Of a DNA stretch of 64,000 bases, positions 7,793 to 20,558 are shown piece after piece (within the stretch, counting starts at the first letter, position 1; every line of letters begins with the position of its first letter). The notes under the pieces were generated by a model, which had not been told where the DNA came from, did no database searches, and worked only from the letters and a program-made list of their open reading frames with translations. The translations under genes were made by a program, and so were the position numbers. Origin of the DNA: Herbaspirillum sp. (GTDB lineage: Bacteria > Pseudomonadota > Gammaproteobacteria > Burkholderiales > Burkholderiaceae_D); assembly GCF_017744395.1 (NCBI RefSeq), contig NZ_JAGIBI010000004.1, forward strand, positions 124,001 to 188,000, read 5' to 3'.

Positions 7793-8434
7793 ATGTCCGT
7801 CCACAGCATCAGCCTCACCACGCTGGCCCTGTTTTCTTTAGTCGCGCTGGCCACCATCGCCACGCCCGGCCCGACCGTCTTGCTGGCCTTGTCCAACGGC
7901 GCGCGCCTGGGCGTGCGGCGCGCCTTGCCGGGCATGCTCGGCGCGGTGGCATCGGATTGCGTGCTGGTGGGATCGGTGGCGGTCGGCCTGGGCGCGCTGC
8001 TGGCGGCCTCGGAATTCTGGTTCTCGGTGGTGAAGTGGATAGGCGCGGCCTACCTCGCCTGGATCGGCCTGCGCATGCTGCGCTCCGGCGGAATGGATCT
8101 TGCCGTGGAGGCCGGCGATCCGCAGGCCGGCCCGCGCAAGGTGTTCATGAAATCGTTCCTGGTGGCGGTGACCAACCCCAAGGGCTACCTGTTCTGCTCG
8201 GCCCTGCTGCCGCAATTCATCGACAGCGGCGCGCCCCTGGCCTTGCAGTACCTGGCCTTGTGCGCGATATTCTGCACCATCGATTTCGCCATCATGTTCG
8301 TCTATGCCGTGGTCGGCGCGCGCGCCATCCGCCTGCTGCGCCGGCGCGCCCTGCTGTGGATGGACCGCACTTGCGGCGCGATCCTGCTGGCGCTGGCCGG
8401 GTCGCTGGCGCTCTACCGCCGCAGCGGCAGCTGA
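7793..8434 (+). CDS. LysE/RhtB-family amino acid exporter
   Basis: A 213-residue inner-membrane protein of the LysE/RhtB family, which exports amino acids or derivatives such as homoserine and threonine. The family signature is near the N-terminus (IATPGPTVLLALSNGARLG), a basic cytoplasmic loop follows the third helix, and the NPKGYLF motif is in the middle; five to six hydrophobic helices are visible. The start at 7793 has AAGGAG 6 nt upstream; an in-frame TTG at 7769 lies within the preceding hairpin and lacks a ribosome site. The substrate cannot be read from the sequence. It converges with the hydratase gene, whose stop is only 6 nt away. Confidence 0.88.
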   Translation: MSVHSISLTTLALFSLVALATIATPGPTVLLALSNGARLGVRRALPGMLGAVASDCVLVGSVAVGLGALLAASEFWFSVVKWIGAAYLAWIGLRMLRSGGMDLAVEAGDPQAGPRKVFMKSFLVAVTNPKGYLFCSALLPQFIDSGAPLALQYLALCAIFCTIDFAIMFVYAVVGARAIRLLRRRALLWMDRTCGAILLALAGSLALYRRSGS

Positions 8435-8440
8435 AAAACC

Positions 8441-9190
8441 TCAATCCCCGAAGCTGAAGGCCACTGCGCCTATCCCTTCCAGCACTGCTTCCACCTTCAT
8501 GCCGGGGCGCGCATATTGCACGCCGGTGCATGAGCCGGTGGTGACGATCTGCCCCTTCTTCCACGGCATGCCGCGCCGCGCGCAATGGCGCGCCAGCCAG
8601 GCCAGCATGGGCCACAGGTCACCGGCGGGATTGCCGCCGGTCATGCGCGCAACTTCCTTTCCATCCAGCGCCAGACTGGCGCCAATGGTGCGCAAGTCGG
8701 GGGCGATCGCCGGCATCGGCAGCGGCGTGCCAAGCACCAGCGCGCCGTGGCTTTGCAAATCGGCCATCGCGGCCCAAGGGTTGCCGCAAGGCGGCTGGCC
8801 CAGCCGGGTTTCCACCACTTCGATGGCCGGCAGCACGGCGTCGAACACCTCAAGCAATTCTTCGCGCGACGGCAAGGCGTCCCCCGGGTCGTAGTCGCGC
8901 CCGACGCGCAACGCCAGTTCCGCTTCCAGTCCGCGTATCCGCCACTGCGGGCCGGACAATTCGGCGCCCGCCGCCAGCAGGCCGGAAGCCGGCAACGGCG
9001 AACAGGCCGGTTCCGAGCCGTCGCCTTTGCTGCCGACCTTCCAGCCGCCCACCGGCCCCAGGCGCGCAAGCTGGGCATCCTGCACCGCATAGGCGGTGGC
9101 GGCGTCCCCCACCGCCAGCCGGCGCCAGTCCAGCAAGGCCCCGCTGGCGCGGGCATCGAGCAAAAGTTGGGTTGCGGCGTGGTTATTCAT
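8441..9190 (-). CDS. 2-keto-4-pentenoate hydratase / FAH-fold hydratase
   Basis: A 249-residue protein of the hydratase/decarboxylase branch of the fumarylacetoacetate hydrolase fold (MhpD, DmpE and HpaH relatives). Such enzymes add water to 2-hydroxypenta-2,4-dienoate in meta-cleavage pathways, using a divalent metal held by acidic residues. Here the expected core is visible: GWKVG near residue 50, RGLEAELALR, AVLPAIEVVETR, GNPAGDLWPMLAWLA and a C-terminal TTGSCTG. There is no meta-cleavage operon beside it, so the substrate is unknown. Two adjacent ATGs exist; 9190 is preferred over 9193 because its distance to GGAGG is 7 nt. It converges with the LysE-family gene and diverges from the MerR gene. 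Confidence 0.8.
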   Translation of the reverse strand: MNNHAATQLLLDARASGALLDWRRLAVGDAATAYAVQDAQLARLGPVGGWKVGSKGDGSEPACSPLPASGLLAAGAELSGPQWRIRGLEAELALRVGRDYDPGDALPSREELLEVFDAVLPAIEVVETRLGQPPCGNPWAAMADLQSHGALVLGTPLPMPAIAPDLRTIGASLALDGKEVARMTGGNPAGDLWPMLAWLARHCARRGMPWKKGQIVTTGSCTGVQYARPGMKVEAVLEGIGAVAFSFGD

Positions 9191-9339
9191 CATGCTTCCT
9201 CCGGACGGCTGGGTTGTGGCGGCAGCGCGCATTGTACGTGGATACGTGGACATGCCGCGTACGGCAGCATGGCAGGGTGGCAATAAAATGCGGCCGCCAG
9301 CAAGCCGGCGCCAAGTTGCCGATAATGGCAAAACGACGC

Positions 9340-9370
9340 TTGACTTAGAGCGCGCTCCAACAAATAGACT
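9340..9370 (+). promoter_or_regulatory. MerR-type promoter and operator of the regulator / aldo-keto reductase unit
   Basis: A -35 TTGACT (9340-9345) and a -10 TAGACT (9365-9370) are separated by 19 bp, the stretched spacing typical of MerR-controlled promoters. The spacer holds a near-perfect dyad, TTAGAGCGC / GCGCTCCAA (8 of 9 bases). Similar TTGACTTAGAG dyads are known for MerR regulators linked to aldehyde and reductase genes. The start codon of the regulator is only 7 nt after the -10. Confidence 0.75.
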
Positions 9371-9377
9371 GCCTCCC

Positions 9378-9841
9378 ATGACAACTTCCATGACCATTGC
9401 CCAGGCTGCCGCCGCTACCGGACTTTCCGTGCATACGCTGCGCTATTACGAGCGCATCGGCCTGCTCGACCCGGTCGAACGGCGCGACAACACGCACCGG
9501 CGCTATACGCAGGAAGACCTGGACTGGATCGGCTTCCTGCTCAAGCTCAAGAGCACCGGTCTGCCGGTGCGCGGGATGCTGCGTTATGCCGAGTTGCGGC
9601 GCCAGGGCAATACATTGGAAAGTGTCGCGGAGCGGAAAGCGATCCTGCAAGCCCATACGCTTTCCGTACAACACACGCTGGCCGAACTGCAAAGCAACCT
9701 GGCCGTGCTGCACTGGAAGATCGACCTGTACGGCGAAATCGAAAAAGAAGCCGCCGCCCAGGCCGGCCGTCGTACAGCCGATCGCAACGATGCAGCCCCC
9801 GCCGCGCAGCCTGCCAGCGCCCATCAAGAAAGGACGGCAAC

Positions 9842-9845
<4 letters not shown>
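9378..9845 (+). CDS. MerR-family transcriptional regulator
   Basis: A 155-residue regulator with the MerR winged helix-turn-helix ([26 protein letters not shown], residues 5-30) and the second wing to about residue 75, then a long dimerisation helix and a disordered Ala-rich tail. It contains no cysteine, so metal or redox sensing through thiols is unlikely; aldehyde- or drug-responsive members are a better model. Its ATG overlaps the start of the aldo/keto reductase gene (ATGA), so the two are one operon and the regulator probably controls its own expression through the 19-bp-spacer promoter. The mRNA would begin about at the start codon, so it may be translated leaderless from 9378; the alternative ATG at 9390 also lacks a ribosome site. 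Confidence 0.88.
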
Positions 9846-10879
<1,034 letters not shown>

Positions 10880-10897
10880 CGAGGCAAACGGCAAAAT

Positions 10898-10928
10898 GAA
10901 AAACGCCCGGCATGGCCGGGCGTTTTTT
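10898..10928. terminator. Strong bidirectional terminator
   Basis: A perfect 11-bp stem (AAACGCCCGGC at 10901-10911 with GCCGGGCGTTT at 10915-10925) has A and T tracts on its two sides. It serves the aldo/keto reductase gene on the plus strand and the pyruvate dehydrogenase operon on the minus strand. Confidence 0.9.
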
Positions 10929-10947
10929 CTGCTGCAGCAAAGCGCTG

Positions 10948-12720
10948 TTACTTCTTGCGCTGCGGCGGCAAGTCGGTGCAATGCCCTTCCGCCACTTCCG
11001 CCGCCATGCCGAGCGATTCGCCCAGCGTCGGGTGCGGGTGGATGGTCTTGCCGATGTCGACCGCGTCGGCGCCCATCTCGATGGCCAGCGCCACTTCGCC
11101 GATCATGTCGCCGGCGTGCGTGCCGACGATGCCGCCGCCGATCACGCGATGCGTCTCGGCATCGAACAGCAGCTTGGTGAAGCCCTCGGCGCGGCCGTTG
11201 GCCACGGCTCGACCGGAAGCGGCCCACGGGAAGTGGCCCTTTTCGATCTTGATGCCCTTGGCCTTGGCTTCGTCTTCGGTGATGCCGACCCATGCCACTT
11301 CCGGATCGGTGTAGGCCACCGACGGGATCACGCTGGCGTCGAAGAAGCTCTTCTCGCCGGCGATCACCTCAGCGGCGACGTGGCCTTCATGCACCGCCTT
11401 GTGCGCCAGCATCGGCTGGCCCACCAGGTCGCCGATGGCGAAGATGTGCGGCACGTTGGTGCGCATCTGCTTGTCGACCGGGATGAAGCCGCGGTCGCCG
11501 ACGATCACGCCGGCCTTGTCGGCCGAGATCTTCTTGCCGTTGGGGCTGCGGCCCACGGCCACCAGCACCAGGTCGTACAGTTGCGGCTCGGGCGCCTTGG
11601 CGCCGGCTTCGGCGGCCTCGAAGGTGACCTTGATGCCTTCCTTCAACGCTTCCACCGCCACGGTCTTGGTCTTGACCATGATGTTGTCGAAGCGCTTCTC
11701 GTTGAACTTCTGCCAGACCTTGACCATGTCGCGGTCGGCGCCTTGCATCAGGCCGTCCATCATCTCGACCACGTCGATACGCGCGCCCAGCGTGGAGTAC
11801 ACGGTCGCCATTTCCAGGCCGATGATGCCGCCGCCGATGACCAGCATGCGCTTGGGCACCTGGCGCAGTTCCAGCGCGCCGGTGGAGTCGACGATGCGCG
11901 GGTCCTGCGGCACGAACGGCAGGTTCACCACGGAAGAACCGGCGGCGATGATGGCGTGCTTGAACTGCACCACCTGCTTGCTGCCGTCGCCGGCGGTGAC
12001 TTCGATATGGTTGGGGCCGGCGAACTGGCCTTCACCGCGCACCACGTTAACCTTGCGCGCCTTGGCCATGCCGGCCAGGCCGCCGGTCATGTTGCCGATG
12101 ACCTTTTCCTTGTAGCCACGCAGCTTGTCGATGTCGATTTCCGGCTTGGCGAACGTCACGCCGTGCGAGGCCATCGCCGCGGTTTCGTCGATCACGGCGG
12201 CCACGTGCAGCAGCGCCTTGGACGGGATGCAACCGACGTTCAGGCAGACGCCGCCCAGGGTGGCGTCGCGCTCGACGATCACGGTGTTCAGGCCCAGGTC
12301 GGCCGCGCGGAACGCCGCCGAGTAGCCGCCGGGACCGCCGCCCAGCACCATTACGTCGCACTGGACGTCGGCGCTGCCGCCGAAGCTGGCGGCCGCCGGT
12401 GCGGTCGCGGGAGCGGCCGGGGCTGCTGCCGGAGCAGCGGCAGGCGCCGGAGCGGCTGCGGGTGCGGGCGCCGCGGCAGCGCCGGAAGCTTCCACCATCA
12501 GCAACACCGAACCTTCGGCGACCTTGTCGCCGACCTTGACCTTGACTTCCTTGACCACACCCGCCGTCGACGACGGGATTTCCATGCTGGCCTTGTCGGA
12601 CTCGACGGTGACCAGCGACTGCTCGACCTTGATCGTGTCGCCGACCTTGACCATCACTTCGATGACTTCGACTTCCTTGAAGTCCCCGATATCGGGGACC
12701 TTGACTTCAGAGAGACTCAT
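10948..12720 (-). CDS. lpdA: Dihydrolipoamide dehydrogenase (E3) with N-terminal lipoyl domain
   Basis: A 590-residue E3 subunit of the pyruvate dehydrogenase complex that reoxidises dihydrolipoamide with FAD and NAD+. Unlike E. coli Lpd (about 470 aa) it begins with a lipoyl domain (1-78, lipoyl Lys43 in ESDKASMEI) and an Ala/Pro linker (80-112). The FAD-binding GGGPGG lies at 127-132 and the redox-active disulfide at Cys159/Cys164 ([10 protein letters not shown]). The C-terminal dimer interface carries the catalytic HPHPTLGES. This fused form is known from Neisseria, Ralstonia and other betaproteobacteria. It is the last gene of the operon, 63 nt after aceF, with GGAG 9 nt before its ATG. 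Confidence 0.97.
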   Translation of the reverse strand: MSLSEVKVPDIGDFKEVEVIEVMVKVGDTIKVEQSLVTVESDKASMEIPSSTAGVVKEVKVKVGDKVAEGSVLLMVEASGAAAAPAPAAAPAPAAAPAAAPAAPATAPAAASFGGSADVQCDVMVLGGGPGGYSAAFRAADLGLNTVIVERDATLGGVCLNVGCIPSKALLHVAAVIDETAAMASHGVTFAKPEIDIDKLRGYKEKVIGNMTGGLAGMAKARKVNVVRGEGQFAGPNHIEVTAGDGSKQVVQFKHAIIAAGSSVVNLPFVPQDPRIVDSTGALELRQVPKRMLVIGGGIIGLEMATVYSTLGARIDVVEMMDGLMQGADRDMVKVWQKFNEKRFDNIMVKTKTVAVEALKEGIKVTFEAAEAGAKAPEPQLYDLVLVAVGRSPNGKKISADKAGVIVGDRGFIPVDKQMRTNVPHIFAIGDLVGQPMLAHKAVHEGHVAAEVIAGEKSFFDASVIPSVAYTDPEVAWVGITEDEAKAKGIKIEKGHFPWAASGRAVANGRAEGFTKLLFDAETHRVIGGGIVGTHAGDMIGEVALAIEMGADAVDIGKTIHPHPTLGESLGMAAEVAEGHCTDLPPQRKK

Positions 12721-12783
12721 TGTCTTGGCTCCGTTATGTTCTGTTTCGCTGCGCGCCGCCGCTGGGGCGGCGCATCGACTTGA

Positions 12784-14439
12784 TTAGAGCAAGGACTTGC
12801 GCAGGTCGCTCAGCACGTCGGCCAGGTAGGCCGAGAAGCGTGCGCCCATTGCGCCGTCGATGACGCGGTGGTCGTACGACAGCGAAGTCGGCATCATCAG
12901 GCGCGGCACGAACTGCTTGCCGTCCCACACCGGCTTGGTGACCGACTTGGACAGGCCCAGGATCGCCACTTCCGGCGCGTTGATGATGGGCGTAAAGGCG
13001 GTGCCGCCGATGCCGCCCAGCGACGAGATGGTGAAGGTCGCGCCCTGCATGTCGGCCGGCTTGAGCTTGCCTTCGCGCGCCTGGGCCGACAGCTCGCCCA
13101 TTTCGATGGCGATCTGGCTCACGCTCTTCTGGTCGGCGTTCTTGATCACCGGCACCACCAGGCCATTGGGCGTGTCCGCCGCGAAGCCGATGTTGTAGAA
13201 CTGCTTGAGGATCAGGTTTTCGCCCTTGGCGTCCAGCGAGGAGTTGAAGGCCGGGAATTTCTTCAGCGCCGAAACGCTGGCCTTGATCACGAACGCCAGC
13301 ATGGTCAGCTTGACCGGCGACTTGGCCTTGGCGTAGGCGGCGTTGGAAGAGACGCGGAATTCTTCCAGCTCGGTGACGTCGGCTTCGTCGAACTGCGTGA
13401 CGTGCGGGATCATCACCCAGTTGCGGTGCAGGTTGGGGCCGCTGATCTTCTTGATGCGCGACAGCGGCTGCAGCTCGGTGGCGCCGAACTTGGAGAAATC
13501 CAGCGACGGCCATGGCAGCAGGTCCAGGCCGGCGCCGCTGCCGTTCTTGCCGGGAGCCGCGGCGACCTGGGTCGAACCGGCCATCACGCCCTTGACGAAG
13601 TTCTGCACGTCGATTTGCTGGATGCGGCCCTTGGGACCGGTAGCCGGCACGCGCGCCAGGTCCACACCCAGTTCGCGCGCGAATTTGCGCACGGACGGCG
13701 AGGCGTGGGCCTTGCCGCCGCTGCTGGTGGCCGATGCGGTGGCGATCGCCGCCACCGGCGCGGCTGCCGCAGCCGCGGCCGGAGCTGCCGCCGGTGCGGG
13801 GGCCGCAGCGGCAGGCGCGGGCGCTGCCGCCGGAGCGGCCGCGGCCGGCGCGCCGCCGGTGGTTTCCAGTGTGGCGATGATGCTGCCCTTGGCGACCTTG
13901 TCGCCCAGCTTGACCTTCAGCGCCTTGATCACGCCGGCGTGGCTGGACGGGATTTCCATGCTGGCCTTGTCGGACTCGACGGTCAGCAGCGATTGCTCGG
14001 CCTTGACGGTGTCGCCCACCTTGACCATCAGTTCGATGACTTCGACTTCCTTGAAGTCGCCGATGTCGGGCACTTCGATTTCAACCAGACCGCCTGCCGC
14101 GGCCGGTGCGGGCGCGGCTGCAGGAGCCGGCGCGGGGGCCGAAGCCTGTGCCGCGGCGGGAGCTGCGGCCGCGGCCTGCGGCGCCGCAGCGGCGGCAGCG
14201 CCGGCGCCCTCGACGATCAGCAGCAGCGAGCCTTCGGCGACCTTGTCGCCGACCTTGACCTTGATTTCCTTGACCACGCCGGCCTGGCTGGAGGGGATCT
14301 CCATGCTGGCCTTGTCGGATTCGACGGTAATCAGCGACTGGTCGACCTTGATCGTGTCGCCTACCTTGACCATCACCTCAATGACTTCGACTTCCTTGAA
14401 ATCGCCGATGTCCGGGACTTTTACTTCGACTTGACTCAT
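12784..14439 (-). CDS. aceF: Dihydrolipoamide acetyltransferase (E2) of pyruvate dehydrogenase
   Basis: A 551-residue E2 core subunit that transfers the acetyl group to CoA. Two lipoyl domains are present (1-76 with Lys43, and 117-192 with Lys157), each followed by a long Ala/Pro-rich mobile linker. A peripheral subunit-binding domain follows (about 250-288, SPSVRKFARELGVD), then the catalytic domain ending with the active-site H524-R-V-I-D528-G. The start at 14439 is chosen because the protein then begins exactly as a lipoyl domain ([12 protein letters not shown]) and a GGAG site is upstream; the frame is open for 27 more codons. It lies between aceE (175 nt gap) and lpdA. Confidence 0.97.
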   Translation of the reverse strand: MSQVEVKVPDIGDFKEVEVIEVMVKVGDTIKVDQSLITVESDKASMEIPSSQAGVVKEIKVKVGDKVAEGSLLLIVEGAGAAAAAAPQAAAAAPAAAQASAPAPAPAAAPAPAAAGGLVEIEVPDIGDFKEVEVIELMVKVGDTVKAEQSLLTVESDKASMEIPSSHAGVIKALKVKLGDKVAKGSIIATLETTGGAPAAAAPAAAPAPAAAAPAPAAAPAAAAAAAPVAAIATASATSSGGKAHASPSVRKFARELGVDLARVPATGPKGRIQQIDVQNFVKGVMAGSTQVAAAPGKNGSGAGLDLLPWPSLDFSKFGATELQPLSRIKKISGPNLHRNWVMIPHVTQFDEADVTELEEFRVSSNAAYAKAKSPVKLTMLAFVIKASVSALKKFPAFNSSLDAKGENLILKQFYNIGFAADTPNGLVVPVIKNADQKSVSQIAIEMGELSAQAREGKLKPADMQGATFTISSLGGIGGTAFTPIINAPEVAILGLSKSVTKPVWDGKQFVPRLMMPTSLSYDHRVIDGAMGARFSAYLADVLSDLRKSLL

Positions 14440-14614
14440 CTGTTGCGCTCCGTTTGTTCTGTATCCGCGTGTTGAAGGTCTTGCAGCCTGCAGGCAGAGT
14501 ATGTCACGACAGGCTGCCAACCTTCACTGCTTTCATCCGTTTTGGTTCAACGCATCCGCGACGCATCCCCGCGGTCAGTCTGGCTGAGGCGGGGATGGTC
14601 GGGTCGGTCGGGAC

Positions 14615-17311
<2,697 letters not shown>

Positions 17312-17406
17312 GTCATGTCTCCTGTTTGTTGAAGATCCGGCCGGTCCATTGGACTGGCCGGGTCGGTAGGTTCATTCAGTACAAATAGTCGCCGGCGATG
17401 ATGCGC

Positions 17407-17443
17407 GGAAAACCAAGCCTACAGCGCTAATGTACGGTTTTCC
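17407..17443 (-). promoter_or_regulatory. Inverted repeat in the aceE leader
   Basis: A perfect 8-bp inverted repeat, GGAAAACC (17407-17414) and GGTTTTCC (17436-17443), spaced by 21 nt, lies about 95 nt before the aceE start and just downstream of its predicted promoter. It could be an operator for a pyruvate- or acetate-responsive regulator or an mRNA hairpin. It does not resemble the E. coli PdhR site. Confidence 0.4.
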
Positions 17444-17460
17444 AGCCTTGAGGACGACGC

Positions 17461-17488
17461 ATTTTATCAGGGAATTTTCTATTTTCAA
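17461..17488 (-). promoter_or_regulatory. Predicted sigma70 promoter of the aceE-aceF-lpdA operon
   Basis: On the minus strand TTGAAA (17483-17488) and TAAAAT (17461-17466) are spaced by 16 bp, in an AT-rich stretch that stands out from the surrounding GC-rich DNA. Transcription would start near 17454, giving a leader of about 140 nt before aceE. Confidence 0.6.
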
Positions 17489-17837
17489 ATTGCGATAATT
17501 GATCTCATAATTCGAAATATTGCTGCAAAGCGGCACAAACAGGGGCTTTCCGGCCACCGTATTTTTACGGTCAGCACGATAATCGGTTTGTTTTCGCCGT
17601 GTTTGCATTGCCGCAAAATGGCTCCGAGGGACAGGTTTCCGGCGACGGGCAGGCACAACAGCCCGGCGGATCGGGCAAAAAAAGATGTCGGCAAAAGATA
17701 AATTTTTCAGCCGAAACCGGACGTCCACCATCGGCGAAATGCCGTATCGGCGCGATGACGACCGCATATCCCATATAAGGATATGTATATAGAAAGGCAG
17801 TGGAATATGGGCCGGCGAAACGGCCGGCCCCGGAAGC
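17489..17837. other. Intergenic region between gshA and the aceE promoter
   Basis: No gene is seen here. Besides AT-rich sequence next to the aceE promoter it holds a 7-bp perfect dyad CATATCC-CATATAA-GGATATG (17765-17785) of unknown role, and the GC-rich hairpin that follows gshA. Open frames crossing it are read-through of neighbouring genes in other frames. Confidence 0.5.
17809..17830 (-). terminator. Hairpin just after gshA, T-poor
   Basis: GGGCCGGC (17809-17816) pairs with GCCGGCCC (17823-17830) 7 nt past the gshA stop codon. On the minus strand it is followed by ATATTCC rather than a T-run, so it may stabilise the 3' end or terminate only weakly. Confidence 0.4.
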
Positions 17838-19436
17838 TCAGACGCTGATATTGCCCAGCGTGCTGGCGCGGTAGGCGGCGACGAAGGTATCGAAGTCGCC
17901 GGTCTGGGTACGCTCGATCTCGCGCTGGGCATCCAGCGAAGCCTGGGCGATGGCGGTGAAGTCGGCGACCTGCGCCGCGTCCAGCGGCCGGGCCAGCATC
18001 TGCTCGGCCTGCGCCGTGCTGTTTTGCAGGGCCCAGCCGGGGAAGGAATTGCCGGCCGCGCGGATCTCGCGCAATACGCGCGCCGATGGCGTGGCATCGG
18101 GATCGGCCAGCTTGGCGCGCTGGGCCGCCATGCTGTCGCGGTGGGCGTTGCCGCCGGCCTGCCGGTCCAGCAGTTCGGCCACCGGCGCCATGCGCTCCAG
18201 CAATTGCTCGCCCCACTCCCGCAGGCCGATGGCGCGGCCCTTGAACTGCAGCTGCAGGCCGGGCTGGCGCCCTTGCTTGACGGTGGCCATGAAGTTGGCG
18301 CGGTTTTCCGTGCCCTCCTGGTCCGAGGTCAGGCAACTGTCGTCGAAGGCCAGGAAATGCAGGAACACGTCGAGGAAACGCGCCGCCTGCAGGTTGATGC
18401 CGAGCGGATCGAACGGATCGATGTCCATGCAGCGCACTTCCACATATTGCACGCCGCGCGCCGACAAGGCCTGCACCGGGCGCTCGCCGCTGTAGATGAC
18501 GCGCTTGGGGCGGATCGACGAATAGAACTCGTTTTCGATCTGCAGGATATTGGTGTTGATCTGCACCCACTCGCCATCGCGCTTGGTGCCGATCGCCTCG
18601 TACGGCGGATACGGCTCGCTGACCGCGTGCGCCAGGCTGCGGATATAAGCCGGCAGGTTGTTGTAATGCGGCGTGATGTTGGCCTGGGCATTGTTCTGGT
18701 AGCCCAGGTCGCTCATGCGCAGGCTGGTGCCGTAGGGCAGGTAGAGCGTGTCGTCGGACAGCGTCGCCAGCTGGTGCTGCGGGCGGCCGCGCAGGAAATT
18801 GGTCGCCAGCGCCGGCGAAGCGCCGAACAGGTACATCAGCAGCCAGCTGTAGCGGCGGAAATTGCGGATCAGGGCGATATAGCGCTCGGACTGGTAGTCG
18901 CGCCGCGAGACCGAGGCGTCGACCTCCTTGTCGTTCTCGCGCAGCACATCCCACACGCCTTCGTTGAGCGAGAAGTTGTAATGGATGCCGGCGATGCATT
19001 GCATGGTTCGGCCGTAACGCAGCGCAAGGCCGCGGCGGTAGACGTGCTTCAACATGCCGATGTGCGAGCTGCCGTACCAGGCGATGGGAATCTCGTCCTC
19101 CGGCGGCAGCACGCAGGGCATCGAAGCGTTCCACAGGATCTCGCCGCCCAGCCTGGCGTAGGCGAAGCGGTGGATCTCGTCCAGCCGCTGCAGGGCCGTG
19201 GCGATGTCCTGCTCGGCGGGCGTGATGAACTCCAGCAGCGACTCGGAATAATCGGTGGTGATCAGGTCGTTGGTCAGCGCCGAACCCAGCGCCGGCGGGT
19301 GCGGCGTATGCGCCAGCTGCCCGTGGCGGTCGACCCGCAGCGTTTCGCGTTCCACGCCGCGCAAGCCCTGGCCGAGCAGCGCGATATGTTGCGGGCTGGC
19401 GAGCTGTTGCAGGCGTTGGTTCAGCAAATCGGTCAT
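17838..19436 (-). CDS. gshA: Glutamate-cysteine ligase
   Basis: A 532-residue ATP-dependent ligase of the E. coli GshA type (518 aa there) that makes gamma-glutamylcysteine, the first step of glutathione synthesis in the cytoplasm. Family blocks are visible along the chain: [20 protein letters not shown] near the N-terminus, [22 protein letters not shown] and [17 protein letters not shown]. The start at 19436 gives the standard N-terminus ([10 protein letters not shown]) and has GAAGGA 9-10 nt upstream; the frame stays open for 65 more codons without support. It diverges from folD across about 250 nt that contain two adjacent hairpins. Confidence 0.95.
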   Translation of the reverse strand: MTDLLNQRLQQLASPQHIALLGQGLRGVERETLRVDRHGQLAHTPHPPALGSALTNDLITTDYSESLLEFITPAEQDIATALQRLDEIHRFAYARLGGEILWNASMPCVLPPEDEIPIAWYGSSHIGMLKHVYRRGLALRYGRTMQCIAGIHYNFSLNEGVWDVLRENDKEVDASVSRRDYQSERYIALIRNFRRYSWLLMYLFGASPALATNFLRGRPQHQLATLSDDTLYLPYGTSLRMSDLGYQNNAQANITPHYNNLPAYIRSLAHAVSEPYPPYEAIGTKRDGEWVQINTNILQIENEFYSSIRPKRVIYSGERPVQALSARGVQYVEVRCMDIDPFDPLGINLQAARFLDVFLHFLAFDDSCLTSDQEGTENRANFMATVKQGRQPGLQLQFKGRAIGLREWGEQLLERMAPVAELLDRQAGGNAHRDSMAAQRAKLADPDATPSARVLREIRAAGNSFPGWALQNSTAQAEQMLARPLDAAQVADFTAIAQASLDAQREIERTQTGDFDTFVAAYRASTLGNISV

Positions 19437-19501
19437 GCGGGCGTCCTTCGGAAATGGTGTCGTTGCGCTTTGGTTGCCGGAGCATAACCGAAATTGAAAT
19501 T

Positions 19502-19552
19502 CCCCGTCGGGGACGGGGCAAAATGCCCGCATGGTGGAATACAGGGCATTTT
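19502..19552. promoter_or_regulatory. Two adjacent hairpins in the gshA upstream region
   Basis: CCCCGTC/GACGGGG (19502-19518, 3-nt loop) is followed directly by a 9-bp stem AAAATGCCC/GGGCATTTT (19520-19528 with 19544-19552). On the minus strand the second stem ends in TTTT and so looks terminator-like, 85-115 nt upstream of gshA. On the plus strand it precedes the folD promoter region. Confidence 0.4.
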
Positions 19553-19612
19553 TATTGAAAAAACGACAATTAAGCTCCCCTGCCTGCGGTCGTCGCCCGG
19601 CCGCGCTCGTTT

Positions 19613-19618
19613 TATAAT
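19613..19618 (+). promoter_or_regulatory. -10 element upstream of folD
   Basis: A perfect TATAAT lies 69 nt upstream of the folD start. No good -35 hexamer is visible at the usual distance, so only the -10 is claimed. Confidence 0.4.
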
Positions 19619-19687
19619 GTTGGGTTTTCATCGCTCCCGGCGCCGTCCGGGCGCTTTCGCCACCGCTCCTGCCTCTATATATCTGCC

Positions 19688-20533
19688 ATGCCAGCTCAAC
19701 TGATCGACGGAAACCTGCTCTCCCAACAACTGCGCGCCGACGTCGCCAAACGCGCCGCCGCCCTGACCGCCAAAGGCAAGCAGCCCGGCCTGGCGGTGAT
19801 CCTGGTCGGCGACAACCCGGCTTCCCAGGTCTATGTGCGCAACAAGGTCAAGGCCTGCGAAGACAACGGCCTGTACTCCGTGATGGAGAAATACGATGCC
19901 GCCATGACCGAAGCCGACCTGCTGGCGCGCATCGACGCCCTGAACCAGGACCCGAAGATCAACGGCATCCTGGTGCAGTTGCCGCTGCCGGCCCACATCG
20001 ACGCGCACAAGGTGATCGAAGCCATCGCTCCCGAAAAGGACGTGGACGGTTTCCACATCAGCAACGCCGGCCTCCTGATGACCGGCCAGCCGCTGTTCCG
20101 CCCCTGCACCCCGTACGGCGTGATGAAGATGCTGGAGTCGATCAACTATCCGGTGCGCGGCGCCAACGCCGTCGTGGTGGGGGCCTCCAACATCGTCGGC
20201 AAGCCGCAGGCGATGCTGCTCTTGCAAGCGGGCGCAACCGTCACCATCTGCAACTCCAAGACCCGTGACCTCGGCGCGCATACCCGCAACGCCGACATCC
20301 TGGTGGTGGCCACCGGCAAGCGCAACATCGTCACCGCCGACATGGTCAAGCCGGGCGCCGTGGTGCTGGACGTCGGCATGAACCGCGACGACAACGGCAA
20401 GCTGTGCGGCGACGTCGACTTCGCCAACGTGAAGGAAGTCGCCGGCTACATCACCCCGGTGCCGGGCGGCGTCGGCCCGATGACCATCACCATGCTGCTG
20501 GTCAACACGATCGAAGCCGCCGAACGCACCTGA
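19688..20533 (+). CDS. folD: Methylenetetrahydrofolate dehydrogenase / cyclohydrolase
   Basis: A 281-residue bifunctional cytoplasmic enzyme that interconverts 5,10-methylene-, methenyl- and 10-formyl-tetrahydrofolate using NADP+. The family motifs are present: the catalytic Lys region ([16 protein letters not shown], Lys at about 56), [17 protein letters not shown], and the Rossmann segment [12 protein letters not shown] followed by the C-terminal [12 protein letters not shown]. Length equals that of E. coli FolD (288). It is followed 25 nt later by prlC in the same direction and is divergent from gshA. Confidence 0.97.
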   Translation: MPAQLIDGNLLSQQLRADVAKRAAALTAKGKQPGLAVILVGDNPASQVYVRNKVKACEDNGLYSVMEKYDAAMTEADLLARIDALNQDPKINGILVQLPLPAHIDAHKVIEAIAPEKDVDGFHISNAGLLMTGQPLFRPCTPYGVMKMLESINYPVRGANAVVVGASNIVGKPQAMLLLQAGATVTICNSKTRDLGAHTRNADILVVATGKRNIVTADMVKPGAVVLDVGMNRDDNGKLCGDVDFANVKEVAGYITPVPGGVGPMTITMLLVNTIEAAERT

Positions 20534-20558
20534 TATTGAACTGAATAGAGAAGACTCC

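Noticed and set aside
10912-14475. Long plus-strand open frames opposite lpdA and aceF (623 and 535 codons)
   Set aside because: They are antisense shadows of the pyruvate dehydrogenase genes with biased composition and no recognisable motif.
17372-18097. A 241-codon minus-strand frame spanning the aceE promoter and the 3' end of gshA
   Set aside because: It covers an AT-rich promoter and a hairpin and is out of frame with gshA; no start signal or domain was seen.
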